From: Bacteroidetes bacterium OLB9
GTDB lineage: Bacteria > Bacteroidota > Bacteroidia > Chitinophagales > Saprospiraceae
Assembly: GCA_001567255.1 (NCBI GenBank)
Contig: LNBW01000067.1
Coordinates: forward strand, 1-64,000
Length of the DNA stretch: 64,000 bases
Direction of reading: 5' to 3'
Shown: piece by piece, positions 19,101 to 28,712 of the stretch
Layout of the letters: every line of letters begins with the position of its first letter
How positions within the stretch are numbered: the stretch's first letter is position 1
The notes under the pieces: generated by a model
Seen by the model: the letters and a program-made list of their open reading frames with translations, nothing else
Database searches by the model: none
What the model was told of the DNA's origin: nothing
Made by a program: the position numbers and the translations under genes

Positions 19101-21161
19101 TAAACAGGATACTACCTCTATCTTTCTCAAGCACAAATGACTCACTGATCCCTTTGGTATCACTATGCAAATTACCTGAATAGCACCCGAGCGAGTTGAT
19201 GATAGGATACCTGCCATAGTTCTCATAATTTCGAGGATTCTCTATAGGAAAGTCCCATGTTCCGGCAGATGAATGTCCAAAAAAGTTGATAATGCCCACA
19301 CCTTGATTGAATAGATTATTGATCTCTTCATTGACACCAAACTGCACTGGATCACCTGTCTTCTTGTAATAGGCTAGAATATTGGCACCAAAAATGGTAT
19401 CCGCCAGGACACTTCCAATATTTTCAAGACCACTTTGGATAGCGGCTTGCTCACTTTGACTCTTTCCACCACCCAGATGCAATACATTCTTTGTCCATAG
19501 CTTATTGTCAATTGTCTGATTTAAAAATGGAACAGCTTCGTATTGTTTGATTTTATCCAGATAATCCTTCACCTGTGTGCCTGTTCTGGCTGCCAGTCTT
19601 CCCACCGAAAAATAAGGATCCGGATAATTACCTTCAGAAAACAACATATTATCAGATCCAATAAATCCATAGGTAGGAATGAAGAAGGTCTTACCATTTT
19701 TAGCATAGACGTCTTCTGCTTTACGAATATAAGGATATTCTATACCACGTCCTATGATAAATACATAGTTAAGCTGCTTCCAGTTATCGTGCAGATATTT
19801 AGCTAGATTCTTAAATCCGTAAAAAATGTCTGTCTATACCATATCCGAAATTATCATAGATATCTTGCACATAGAGAACATCTGTTTTGTAAGCGCCGCC
19901 CTGATCACTTCTTCGGTATTCTGCATACTCAGCCACAAAATCTGTAGTAGTGTTTTTTTAGATCGGGACTGGTGATGATGAGATATTCTGTTCCTACATC
20001 AGCAAATGATTTTGGTGTAAACAATCTCATATCGGTTATGGCTTTCACTGCACTTTCATCTAAAGTAATATATTCTGATGGTCGAGATGCAGGATTAAGC
20101 CGGATCAGCAATTGATTACCGGACACAGCAGTAGTATAAATCAAGCCAGATTCCGGATCTACAACCCTAACATTACGATTAGTATAATTAAAGGCATCTG
20201 CTTTAATAAAAACAGGATCCGTTGAAGCAGGCATAGTAAATGAAAATTCATTTTTTCCTTGAAAATCAAAGGTCCTGGCATATGTTAAAGTAGCTACAGC
20301 AATCCTGTGTCGGTCATTATTGCTGAAAGTATTTCGGATATTAAGGGTGTTATTACCGTTTTTCAACAATGATTTACTCATGGTATAATCCCACTGCAGT
20401 GTACCTTTAGGAGGATTCATCACTGTTTCCAACAAATTGCCATTAAAGGATAATTCTAGTCTGGATGTTTGATTGTTATTGCCCAGTCTGCATGAAAGTG
20501 TCGGTGCTGGGCCATCATCATAGATCTTTGAGACATTAAACACCGTATTAGAATTATTGAGTGTTATCGAAGTACCGAAACCCTCACTTGGCTCAAAATA
20601 GGAGTTTCTGATTTCGCTGGATTCTATGTTTTTAAAATAGGTATCACTGAATACTAACTTCTCTTTATGAATATAATATGGAGCCGGAGTCAAGTTAATA
20701 TTGTTATAATTCGGTGTGATCAGTGTAAATCTCTTATTGTTACTCTCTGGCGATAGCGTCAGGAAGTAAGCATTTGTGTCATTGACCAGTGAATATTCCG
20801 GATTAAAGAGGTCTTTTCTCCAGTTCTGGTACAAAAGTGAATCCAGTCCAATGGTGTTCTTTACTCCATAAAATTCAATATATTCTCCTTTTCCAAAATT
20901 ATTGTTACTGACGTAAATAGGCTGCTCCTTGCCATAATTGAATAGTTGAAAGCTAAAGCCATCCACCTGACTACTTATCAATCCAGCAGCTACCATCTGA
21001 TCATACGTGACCCGATACATACCATTTTCAGCTACTTTGAGTTTTAAATAGGTCTTAGAGGCACGAATCCACTCGTTGCCATAATGCTGTTGACCAATGC
21101 CCAATGTAACCACACTTAAAATGATGGCAAAAACGAACCAACACTTTAAATTGCACTTCAT
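16192..21161 (-). CDS. porU: T9SS sortase, PorU/PorU2 type, with two frameshifts
   Basis: A gingipain-family (C25) protein of about 1,655 residues. The N-terminus has a signal peptide ending GIGQ. The catalytic pair appears to be His in NFFGHSSAG (~629) and Cys in NSLGCYSGN (~659). Extended beta domains follow, then a FlgD-like, type A-like end (LNYPNPFSSSTQF; NGVYLYKVNFRKK). PorU removes C-terminal signals from T9SS cargo and attaches A-LPS; the great length favours the PorU2 form. As read it is split: frame changes at a T7 run (19953-19959) and an A6 run (19821-19826). Removing one base from each joins all parts, including VLYVQDIYDNFGYG and FIIGRGIEYPYIRKAED. Sequencing error is likelier than gene loss. 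Confidence 0.88.
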
Positions 21162-21210
21162 ATTATAATATATTTTAAATCATTAATTTTTGTAAACCAT
21201 TAACTTACTA

Positions 21211-21242
21211 CAAAAATAATGCTACATTTTACATTTTATCAA
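21211..21242 (-). promoter_or_regulatory. Promoter of the sortase gene
   Basis: On the minus strand, TTG (21240-21242), 21 bp, then TATTTTTG (21211-21218). Both elements and their spacing fit the Bacteroidota consensus; the leader would be about 45 nt. Confidence 0.7.
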
Positions 21243-21394
21243 AAAACCATTGAATATTTAATCAAATTGACGCTTTTCGGACTATCAATAACGTAAAATT
21301 CATTAATAAATTATATTTCTCAAATATATGCCCTGAGGATGAATATCTATCGCATGATTTCAAAATACTCCTACACATTGATCCCCAATCTGCC

Positions 21395-22084
21395 TTACTC
21401 TTCAACTACCAGCTTGAATCCTACTCCGTGAATGTTATCAAGCTTGATACCCGGGTCTCCAGCCAGATATTTTCTAAGCCTCGATATAAAAACATCCATG
21501 CTCCTGCCTAGAAAGTAATCGTCCTCACCCCATAGTTTTTCTAAAATCAAACTTCTTTTGACAACATTATTCTTATGATCCAGCAGCATCTTAAGCAAGT
21601 CTGCTTCCTTTTGAGTTAGATTGCGTGGTTCATTATTGATGCTCAGCGTAAGATTTCTATAATCAAACGAGTATGCGCCTATTTTGTAAATATCATTGAT
21701 AGAAACGGAAACATACTTTCTTCTCAGAAACACCTCAATCTTAAGTATCAATTCCTCAATGCTAAATGGCTTAGTGATATAGTCATCTGCCCCCAATTTA
21801 AGCCCATGAATCCGGTCTTCTTTCATTGACTTGGCTGTCAGAAAGAGAATAGGTACATTAGGATCTGTTGACCTGATTTTTTCAGCGACTGAAAAGCCAT
21901 CCATTTTTGGGAGCATGACATCAAGAATACACAAGTCAAACTGCCCTTCAAAAAAAGCCGCAACAGCCTGCTCGCCGTCCAGGCAATGCACCACCTCATA
22001 TCCATGCAGTTCGAGATTATCTTTAGTCACAAAACTTAGCGTTTCATCATCTTCTACATACAGAATTCTAGATTTTTCATTCAT
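21395..22084 (-). CDS. OmpR-family response regulator (RprY-like)
   Basis: 229 residues. The receiver domain has the acidic pair YVEDDE, the phospho-acceptor Asp in LCILDVMLPKMDG near residue 54, Thr in ILFLTAKS and Lys in DDYITKPF. A winged-helix DNA-binding domain follows (LTQKEADLLKMLLDHKNNVV; SLILEKLWGEDDYFLGRSMDVFISRLRKYL). The start overlaps the kinase stop by 4 bp (ATGA), so the two proteins are translationally coupled. The pair resembles RprX/RprY of Bacteroides. Target genes cannot be deduced. Confidence 0.92.
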   Translation of the reverse strand: MNEKSRILYVEDDETLSFVTKDNLELHGYEVVHCLDGEQAVAAFFEGQFDLCILDVMLPKMDGFSVAEKIRSTDPNVPILFLTAKSMKEDRIHGLKLGADDYITKPFSIEELILKIEVFLRRKYVSVSINDIYKIGAYSFDYRNLTLSINNEPRNLTQKEADLLKMLLDHKNNVVKRSLILEKLWGEDDYFLGRSMDVFISRLRKYLAGDPGIKLDNIHGVGFKLVVEE

Positions 22085-23355
22085 GCTTCATTAAAATTTG
22101 GAATTGAAATAATAAATTCAGAACCTTCACCCGGCACAGACGCTACGGTCAGGTTCCATCCATGCGCATCGCAGATATTCTTGACGTAATATAGTCCGAG
22201 GCCAAAACCTTTCACATCATGGAGGTTGCCTGTCGAAACCCGGTAAAACTTCTCAAACAGCTTCTTTTGATTTTCTTTATCAATACCTACGCCATTATCC
22301 TTGACACTGACCTGAATCCGGTTAGGCAATTCACTAAGTATCACCTGCACCCTAGGGTCTTCACGACTGTATTTGATGGCATTGTCTATCATATTAGCTA
22401 TAATATTGACAAAATGGAGTCGGTCTGCTTCGATATAAATACTTTTATCCTTTCCTATATAATCAATTTTATCCTTTTTGAGTTTCAAAGATTCATTATT
22501 AACGATACTTTTTAGACATTCATTGACATCAAACACCTCTTTTTTTAACTGAATGCTGTCTTTTTCAAGCCTGGCCACATTCAGCACTTTCTCGACCTGA
22601 TCATTCAGTCGCATATTTTGTTCTTTAATAATCTGTACATATCTACTCAGCCGCTGGTCTGATTTAAGATTTTGGTCATTGGATAAAAAATCTGACGCAA
22701 TTTTAATAGACGAAATCGGTGTCTTAAATTCATGCGTCATATTGTTAATAAAGTCCTTTTGCAATTCTGAAAGCCGCTTCTGCTCCATAATCACCCACAT
22801 ACTATACATAAAAAAACCAATGGCCAATACAGACAGAATCGTCAGCGTCAATGTCATATTCCTGTTGGCAAGAAGAAAACTCTCTCTATTTGGAAACCGC
22901 ACCACAAAATAATAAATCAAGTCGTTAAACTTGGGTAAATTCTTATTCTTTACAATTTCTTTCTCAGGCACAGGTTTATTACTGCAATAGTTGCCATACA
23001 CTAACTGATCTGTAGTACAGTCATAAACAGCATATTCAAAATCAATGTTCAGCGATTGCTTATTCATTTCTTGAAGTAAGTACTGCTCAAGCAATCCAGC
23101 ATCTATCTCTGAATTAATATTGACTGCATAGTAATTGGAAGATTTGCGCTGAATCAAGTCCGTTTTGGGCAAGATGGTCTTACTAAAGGTGGACATTCTC
23201 TCAGCAACATTACGGAGTACAATCCTTGCCGTTTGGTCAAACTCCTTGTCTTTAATATCCCATGTTTTGAGCAACCAATATGACTGCACAAAAATTATTC
23301 CTATGATCGAAAGACCACCCAGAACCACCAACCTACGTATCATATTATTTGCCAT
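22081..23355 (-). CDS. Sensor histidine kinase (RprX-like)
   Basis: 424 residues. Transmembrane helices lie at ~8-28 and ~165-190 and flank a small periplasmic sensor region of about 135 residues, which contains YDCTTDQLVYGNYC. The dimerisation/H-box is NNMTHEFKTPISSIKIASD (His ~208), followed by the N-box NMIDNAIKYS, the G1 box VKDNGVGID, FEKFYRV and the G2 box GFGLGLYYVKNI. It autophosphorylates and passes phosphate to the overlapping response regulator. Two Cys in the sensor region could be redox-active, but this is not certain. A -7 box lies just upstream. Confidence 0.92.
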   Translation of the reverse strand: MANNMIRRLVVLGGLSIIGIIFVQSYWLLKTWDIKDKEFDQTARIVLRNVAERMSTFSKTILPKTDLIQRKSSNYYAVNINSEIDAGLLEQYLLQEMNKQSLNIDFEYAVYDCTTDQLVYGNYCSNKPVPEKEIVKNKNLPKFNDLIYYFVVRFPNRESFLLANRNMTLTLTILSVLAIGFFMYSMWVIMEQKRLSELQKDFINNMTHEFKTPISSIKIASDFLSNDQNLKSDQRLSRYVQIIKEQNMRLNDQVEKVLNVARLEKDSIQLKKEVFDVNECLKSIVNNESLKLKKDKIDYIGKDKSIYIEADRLHFVNIIANMIDNAIKYSREDPRVQVILSELPNRIQVSVKDNGVGIDKENQKKLFEKFYRVSTGNLHDVKGFGLGLYYVKNICDAHGWNLTVASVPGEGSEFIISIPNFNEA

Positions 23356-23374
23356 CCTCTATGCAATCATAACT

Positions 23375-23382
23375 CAAAGATA
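23375..23382 (-). promoter_or_regulatory. -7 box of the two-component operon
   Basis: TATCTTTG on the minus strand, about 20 bp upstream of the kinase start; no clear -33 TTG. Confidence 0.5.
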
Positions 23383-23422
23383 ATAAGATAAAGTCAAAAT
23401 ATAAAAAACTTAATTTATTTCA

Positions 23423-23430
23423 TAATTTTG
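23423..23430 (+). promoter_or_regulatory. -7 box of the DUF4271 gene
   Basis: TAATTTTG on the plus strand ends 7 bp before the ATG at 23438, implying a nearly leaderless transcript divergent from the kinase operon. Confidence 0.5.
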
Positions 23431-23437
23431 AGCCTTA

Positions 23438-24394
23438 ATGAAAATTCTAATAACATATAAACGGTCCATTTTATTATCAGGATTGATAATGCTCCTATTT
23501 TTTTTGCATGCTGATGCTCAACGGCGATCAAATCCGTTTGAAATCAAACAACGTCTCAAGGCAATGCATATCACCGATACACTGACACTGGACCCGGTAG
23601 TTGATACGAGTCTAACCGCTACTATTAAAGAACCTACGGCAGATAACAAAGAAAATCAAACTGTTACTAACCCATTCGAAGTAGATCATATACCTATACT
23701 TCGTTCATCTATTAGCAAAAAATCTGAAAAATTAAAGACCGAGACAGAAGGCACTCAATATTCCAGCCGCTTTCTCCTCTGGTTTCTACTACTATCATGT
23801 GCACTGCTGGCCATCATTTTAAATACTCGATCTAAATCACTACACCTGATGTCCAGGTCGCTATTTAACGAAAATGTGCTCAAACTTTTCCAGAGAGAAG
23901 AAAGTAAAGGTCTTGGATCCTATTTACTTATCCTTTATCTTAATTATTTTATCAACATTAGCATCATCGTATATATGCTATATATCGGCAGCGGTTTGTC
24001 AGGAGGTATTAAGGTTTATCTGATCATTTTTGCTGTCATCATGGCGCTCTACTTGCTCAAGCACTTCGCATTGTATCTATACGGCTATATTTTTCCGGTA
24101 AAAAAGAACACTGATATGTACAACTTCACCATCATGGTTTTCAACCACATGATGGGAATAGGGCTGATTCCTCTCAATTTTCTAATAGTTTTTGCACCTG
24201 CCGACATAGCAAATATTGCTCTGTGGATCGCCCTAATTGGCATACTATTATTACTTGCATTACGGTCGTTGAGAGGACTGTTTATTGTTTCTGAATATGT
24301 AAGTCATAGATTATTTCAAATAATTGTTTATCTTTGCGCTTTCGAAGTAGCTCCGCTACTCATTTTGGCTAAAACCATAATGAATATGAGTTAG
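23438..24394 (+). CDS. DUF4271 membrane protein
   Basis: 318 residues. An N-terminal signal or anchor (SILLSGLIMLLFFLHADAQ) is followed by a polar linker of about 85 residues. Then come six or so hydrophobic helices between ~107 and 315, with FNHMMGIGLIPLNFLIVFAP in the conserved core. This matches the DUF4271 family, which is common in Bacteroidota and often next to hemD, as here. Its function is not known. It lies divergent from the two-component operon and upstream of hemD with a 122-bp gap. Confidence 0.8.
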   Translation: MKILITYKRSILLSGLIMLLFFLHADAQRRSNPFEIKQRLKAMHITDTLTLDPVVDTSLTATIKEPTADNKENQTVTNPFEVDHIPILRSSISKKSEKLKTETEGTQYSSRFLLWFLLLSCALLAIILNTRSKSLHLMSRSLFNENVLKLFQREESKGLGSYLLILYLNYFINISIIVYMLYIGSGLSGGIKVYLIIFAVIMALYLLKHFALYLYGYIFPVKKNTDMYNFTIMVFNHMMGIGLIPLNFLIVFAPADIANIALWIALIGILLLLALRSLRGLFIVSEYVSHRLFQIIVYLCAFEVAPLLILAKTIMNMS

Positions 24395-24516
24395 TAGAAA
24401 TGCTTCGATTTAAAAAATAAATGATTAAAAAATCTGTAATTTTGGGTGAAATAGGTATCAGATTTTGTCGTTTATTGAGGAAGTAAAATAGTGGTAAACC
24501 AAATCTATTGGAGTAA

Positions 24517-25317
24517 ATGGCAAGCAAGAGCATGGCAGGAGAGGCAAATCTACAATACGTAGAAAAATACATGCCCGTTAGGTCTCTATTAATCTCACAA
24601 CCAAAACCCGAGGATAAATCTCCATTTTACGATTTAGAGCAAAAATATAATCTAAAAATTGACTGGAGACCATTTATAGTCGTAGAACCTGTAACCGAAA
24701 AAGAATTTCGAAAAAATAGGTTGAATCTCGGCGAGTTTCCTTGTGTTATCTTTAGTAGTAAAGGTGCTGTTGATAATTTTTTCAGACTTGCTGAAGAAAC
24801 TAGAGTGCGTATATCTCCTGATACAAGGTATTTTTGTCTGACTGAAACCATTGCAAATTATTTGCAAAAATTCATCTTATATAGAAAAAGAAAAGTGTTT
24901 GCAGGCAAAAGAGTAGCTGAAGATCTAGCTCACCATTTTAATAAGTACAAGGCAGAGAAATTTTTATTGCCGGGATCGAATCTCGGATCTATAGAAATAG
25001 TCAGCTACCTTGAGAAACTCAATATTGATGTTACTCAAGTAGTCATGTACAATACCGGATCTGCTGATCTTTCTGACCTAAGTGATGTTTTCTATGATGT
25101 GCTGGTATTTTATTCGCCTCAAGGTATAGAGTCTCTTTTTGATAATTTCCCTGATTTTAAGCAGAATAATACCAGGATTGCTGTTTTTGGCAACACCACA
25201 GAAAAAGCGGCCTTAGATAGAGGACTCTATGTCAATATCAAAGCCCCTGCACCAGAAGCGCCGTCCATGACAAAGGCTCTTGAAAATTACATCGTTAAGT
25301 CCAATGAAGGACTTTAA
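24517..25317 (+). CDS. hemD: Uroporphyrinogen-III synthase
   Basis: 266 residues of the HemD fold, which cyclises hydroxymethylbilane with D-ring inversion in haem biosynthesis. Conservation is low, as usual, but VRSLLISQPKPEDKSPF, PCVIFSSKGAVDNFF, FAGKRVAEDL, FLLPGSN and VLVFYSPQGIESLF match the Bacteroidota branch. A TAnnTTTG box (TAATTTTG, 24437-24444) lies upstream. GGAG just before the ATG is a rare Shine-Dalgarno-like site. The gene between DUF4271 and the Nudix hydrolase is a conserved arrangement in the phylum. Other haem genes are not nearby. Confidence 0.85.
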   Translation: MASKSMAGEANLQYVEKYMPVRSLLISQPKPEDKSPFYDLEQKYNLKIDWRPFIVVEPVTEKEFRKNRLNLGEFPCVIFSSKGAVDNFFRLAEETRVRISPDTRYFCLTETIANYLQKFILYRKRKVFAGKRVAEDLAHHFNKYKAEKFLLPGSNLGSIEIVSYLEKLNIDVTQVVMYNTGSADLSDLSDVFYDVLVFYSPQGIESLFDNFPDFKQNNTRIAVFGNTTEKAALDRGLYVNIKAPAPEAPSMTKALENYIVKSNEGL

Positions 25318-25343
25318 CCGTCTTTAAGCAATCAAAATCCATT

Positions 25344-25973
25344 ATGGATATCTCTTTTATACACGAACTGGAGCACAAGCTCGATGAGGATCTCCCCGGT
25401 GAACGGATTCAAAATCTAATGGCGCCTCCAGGTGGTGAAAAATACCGAGAGTTGTCACTTGATCATATGACGGCCTGTGTGATGCTCCTTCTTTTTCCTA
25501 AAGATAATGAATGGCACTTTGCCCTCATTGAAAGAACTTCAAGAAATCCACTGGATAAGCATTCCGGACAAATATCACTACCCGGAGGTAAGATGACGGA
25601 CCATGATTATTCATTTGAAGACTGTGCTTTGAGGGAAACATATGAAGAAATAGGAGTAAGTCCTGACAGCATAGGTATTCTTGGCCATCTGACCCCACTT
25701 TACGTGTATGTTTCTAATTTTCTGGTACATCCATTTATCGGTTTTACGACAGAATATCCTCGTTTTACCCTTCAAAAATCAGAAGTAGAAGATATCATTG
25801 AGCTCCCACTGGAACATATTTTAAAATCTCGAAATAAGGGTGTCACAGACATGGAGGTTAGAGACCATTTGATACATGATGTACCCTATTATGACATCAA
25901 CGGTAAAAAACTATGGGGTGCAACTGCCATGATTGTAAGTGAAATGGAATACATCATTCGGGATTTGTTATAA
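25344..25973 (+). CDS. Nudix hydrolase, CoA pyrophosphatase type
   Basis: 209 residues. The CoA-type leader motif LIERTSRNPLDKHSGQ precedes the Nudix box, whose ends read LPGGKMTDHD and ALRETYEEIG, with the catalytic RETYEE near residue 96. This subfamily cleaves CoA and its acyl derivatives to 3',5'-ADP and 4'-phosphopantetheine. It lies 26 bp after hemD, so it is probably co-transcribed. The ATG start and length are normal. Confidence 0.88.
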   Translation: MDISFIHELEHKLDEDLPGERIQNLMAPPGGEKYRELSLDHMTACVMLLLFPKDNEWHFALIERTSRNPLDKHSGQISLPGGKMTDHDYSFEDCALRETYEEIGVSPDSIGILGHLTPLYVYVSNFLVHPFIGFTTEYPRFTLQKSEVEDIIELPLEHILKSRNKGVTDMEVRDHLIHDVPYYDINGKKLWGATAMIVSEMEYIIRDLL

Positions 25974-26027
25974 ACAGTGTCTGACTTCATATTCTGAAAT
26001 ATTTAATATCTGGAAAAAATATTTCAG

Positions 26028-26035
26028 TATCTTTG
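26028..26035 (+). promoter_or_regulatory. -7 box of metG
   Basis: TATCTTTG followed by CATCC. It overlaps the TTG at 26033 that would otherwise extend metG, so the ATG at 26060 is the start. Confidence 0.65.
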
Positions 26036-26059
26036 CATCCTGAACATTTTTCAAACACT

Positions 26060-28222
26060 ATGAGACAATATAAACGGTACCTTGTGACGTCGGCACTTCC
26101 CTATGCCAACGGACCACTTCACATTGGGCACCTCGCCGGAGCTTATCTCTCAGCCGATATATATGTTAGATTCCAGAGATTGATGGGTAAAGACATCGTA
26201 TTTATCTGTGGCTCAGACGAAAACGGAGCAGCCATCACCATCAAGGCAATGCAAGAAGGTGTGCACCCACAACAGATTGTTGATAAATACCATGCTCAGT
26301 TTAAAGATACGTTCAGTCGCATAGGTATCTCGTTTGATATGTATCACCGGACTTCAGCTCCATTACATCATGAGACTTCGCAAGATTTTTTTAGAACCTT
26401 GTACAAGTCAGGCCAGTTTGAAGAAAAAGAATCAGAACAATATTACGACGAAGAAGCAAAGCAATTTCTTGCTGACAGATATATAATGGGCACTTGCCCT
26501 AGATGTGGATATGAACAGGCGTATGGAGATCAATGTGAAAAATGCGGCAGCTCCCTGAGTCCTACCGATTTGATTGATCCGGTATCACGACTATCCGGCA
26601 AAAAACCGGTTTTACGCAAGACCGTACACTGGTACCTGCCATTAGATAAATATGAGTCATGGCTCAAAGACTGGATCAATACCGGCAATCTAGATGGCAC
26701 TCAACAACACGATCCTGAAGAATGGAAGAATCATGTATTGGGGCAGTGTAATTCCTGGCTGGACGGAGGTCTTCAGCCACGTGCGATGACGCGTGACCTA
26801 GACTGGGGCGTAGATGTGCCTTCTGATATCAAAGGCCACGAAGGCAAAAAACTCTACGTATGGTTAGACGCTCCTATCGGCTACATATCTTCTACTAAGC
26901 AATGGGCAGCCGACAATAATAAAAATTGGAAAAGATACTGGCAAGACCAAGATACCGCACTGATTCACTTTATTGGTAAAGACAATATTGTCTTTCACTG
27001 TCTGATATTCCCAGCTATTCTAAAGGCGCATGGAGGCTATGTGCTTCCAATCAATGTACCTGCCAATCAATTTTTGAATCTCGAAGGCAAAAAAATATCT
27101 ACTTCGCGCAATTGGGCAGTATGGGTACACGAATACCTGGATGAAATCCCTAATCGTCAGGATGAACTCCGATATGCGATGATCAAAAATATGCCAGAGC
27201 AAAAAGATAGTGAATTCACCTGGAAAGGCTACCAGGAAGCTGTCAATTCAGAGCTAGTCAATAATCTGGCTAACTTTGTAAACAGAGTGGTCGTCCTCAC
27301 GCATAAATATTACGGTGGTAAGGTTCCTGATTTTGATGAATCCACAGATATTTATGGACCTGATGGCATAGATGATATTTCATTCCACGATGCTGAATTA
27401 CTGAGGCTTTTTGATGACATTCAGGATATGAATGAACACATCAGGTCGTTTGACTTCCGCTCAGGTCTCAAAACATTGATGGAGATCTCTACCAAAGGTA
27501 ATCAAATCCTACAGTTCAATGAACCATGGAAGACCATCAAAGAAGATCCTGAAAATGTCAAAGTAGTGATGAATCTATGTCTGCAATACGTGGCAGCTAT
27601 TGGTATCATTTGCAGACCGTTTATGCCATTTACATCAGATAAAATCAGGCAGCTGCTCAATCAAAAACCCTTAACAGAGAAAGGTGAGCTAGTCAAAATG
27701 CTCGATCAGCTTGCAGAAGGCGAAGTATTACTGAAAAAGCATCACAAAATAGGTGAAGCTATCCATCTTTTCACCAGAATAGAAGATGCTTTGATAGATA
27801 CTCAGATCAACAAACTTAAAGCTGCTGAGGCAGTCAATACAGCGGCCAACCAGACGACTGAATCCAAAGAGATACAATCTATTGCTCCGATAAAAGCCGA
27901 GATTGCATTTGATGATTTTGCTAAGCTCGACATCCGTACAGCCACTATCATCAATGCCGAAAAGATAGAAAATGCCGACAAACTGCTTAAGCTCACCCTA
28001 GACCTTGGCTTTGAGCAGCGCACGGTAGTTTCCGGCATAGCCGAACATTACCAACCGAAAGATGTTATAGGTAGAAAGGTGAGCCTATTAGCCAATTTAG
28101 CACCACGTAAGATGCGAGGTGTAACATCACAAGGTATGATCTTGATGGCTGAAAACAATGAAGGCAAACTTTCATTTATCAGCCCGGACGGTAACTGGGA
28201 AAATGGACAAATCATTAGATAA
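26060..28222 (+). CDS. metG: Methionyl-tRNA synthetase
   Basis: 720 residues. The class I HIGH motif is LHIGHLAG near residue 17. A four-Cys zinc knuckle (CPRCG...CEKCG) lies at ~145-162. The KMSKS equivalent is KKISTS near 343, which is usual for this branch. The C-terminal ~105 residues are a Trbp111-like tRNA-binding domain (FAKLDIRTATIINAEKIE; LLANLAPRKMRG), which gives the long, dimeric type. It charges tRNA-Met. I preferred ATG 26060 over the upstream TTG because of the promoter. The stop overlaps the start of the Fur-family gene (TAATG). Confidence 0.96.
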   Translation: MRQYKRYLVTSALPYANGPLHIGHLAGAYLSADIYVRFQRLMGKDIVFICGSDENGAAITIKAMQEGVHPQQIVDKYHAQFKDTFSRIGISFDMYHRTSAPLHHETSQDFFRTLYKSGQFEEKESEQYYDEEAKQFLADRYIMGTCPRCGYEQAYGDQCEKCGSSLSPTDLIDPVSRLSGKKPVLRKTVHWYLPLDKYESWLKDWINTGNLDGTQQHDPEEWKNHVLGQCNSWLDGGLQPRAMTRDLDWGVDVPSDIKGHEGKKLYVWLDAPIGYISSTKQWAADNNKNWKRYWQDQDTALIHFIGKDNIVFHCLIFPAILKAHGGYVLPINVPANQFLNLEGKKISTSRNWAVWVHEYLDEIPNRQDELRYAMIKNMPEQKDSEFTWKGYQEAVNSELVNNLANFVNRVVVLTHKYYGGKVPDFDESTDIYGPDGIDDISFHDAELLRLFDDIQDMNEHIRSFDFRSGLKTLMEISTKGNQILQFNEPWKTIKEDPENVKVVMNLCLQYVAAIGIICRPFMPFTSDKIRQLLNQKPLTEKGELVKMLDQLAEGEVLLKKHHKIGEAIHLFTRIEDALIDTQINKLKAAEAVNTAANQTTESKEIQSIAPIKAEIAFDDFAKLDIRTATIINAEKIENADKLLKLTLDLGFEQRTVVSGIAEHYQPKDVIGRKVSLLANLAPRKMRGVTSQGMILMAENNEGKLSFISPDGNWENGQIIR

Positions 28223-28638
28223 TGTCGCCAACAGAGCAGATTTTAAAAAAGCATAAACTGCGCATCACACCGATACGTAAAGAAGTCATCAACTTGTTTA
28301 CAGACAGTGGCCATGCTCTATCATCTGCCGATATCGAAGCACAAATGCCGGATGCTGATCGAATCACCCTATACCGCACACTCAAAAGCTTTGAAGAGAA
28401 AGGCATTATACATAAAGCCATAGATGGAACTGCCACACAAAAATATGCCTTGTGCGAAGCCCAATGCGATGAACACATTCACCACGATGAGCACGTACAT
28501 TTTCACTGTGAAAATTGTGAACTGACCTTCTGCATGGAAGGCGTATTTGTACCTAAGGTGCAAATACCAGCTGGATTTAACGTCACCCAGACAGATATGG
28601 TCGTCAAAGGTGTATGTAATAAATGTCTGGCAAAATAA
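28222..28638 (+). CDS. Fur-family metalloregulator
   Basis: 138 residues. The N-terminal winged helix has RITPIRKEVINLF and ADRITLYRTLKSFEEKG. The C-terminal metal domain has a His-rich HIHHDEHVHFHC run with the structural zinc site CENC and CNKC. This composition is closest to Fur/Zur-type repressors in Bacteroidota that sense zinc or iron. Its start codon shares a base with the metG stop, so it is translationally coupled to metG. The metal specificity is uncertain. Confidence 0.88.
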   Translation: MSPTEQILKKHKLRITPIRKEVINLFTDSGHALSSADIEAQMPDADRITLYRTLKSFEEKGIIHKAIDGTATQKYALCEAQCDEHIHHDEHVHFHCENCELTFCMEGVFVPKVQIPAGFNVTQTDMVVKGVCNKCLAK

Positions 28639-28661
28639 GATTATAATCAATCAAATAAAAA

Positions 28662-28690
28662 AAGCCACCGCATTTTGTATCCGGTGGCTT
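28662..28690 (-). terminator. Intrinsic terminator after the Omp28-like gene
   Basis: The perfect stem AAGCCACCG/CGGTGGCTT has an 11-nt loop and is followed on the minus strand by a U-rich run (plus-strand AAATAAAAAA). It lies just past the stop of the minus-strand gene and also sits after the Fur gene. Confidence 0.75.
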
Positions 28691-28712
28691 GTCCCATTAT
28701 AGTGAAAAGGAT

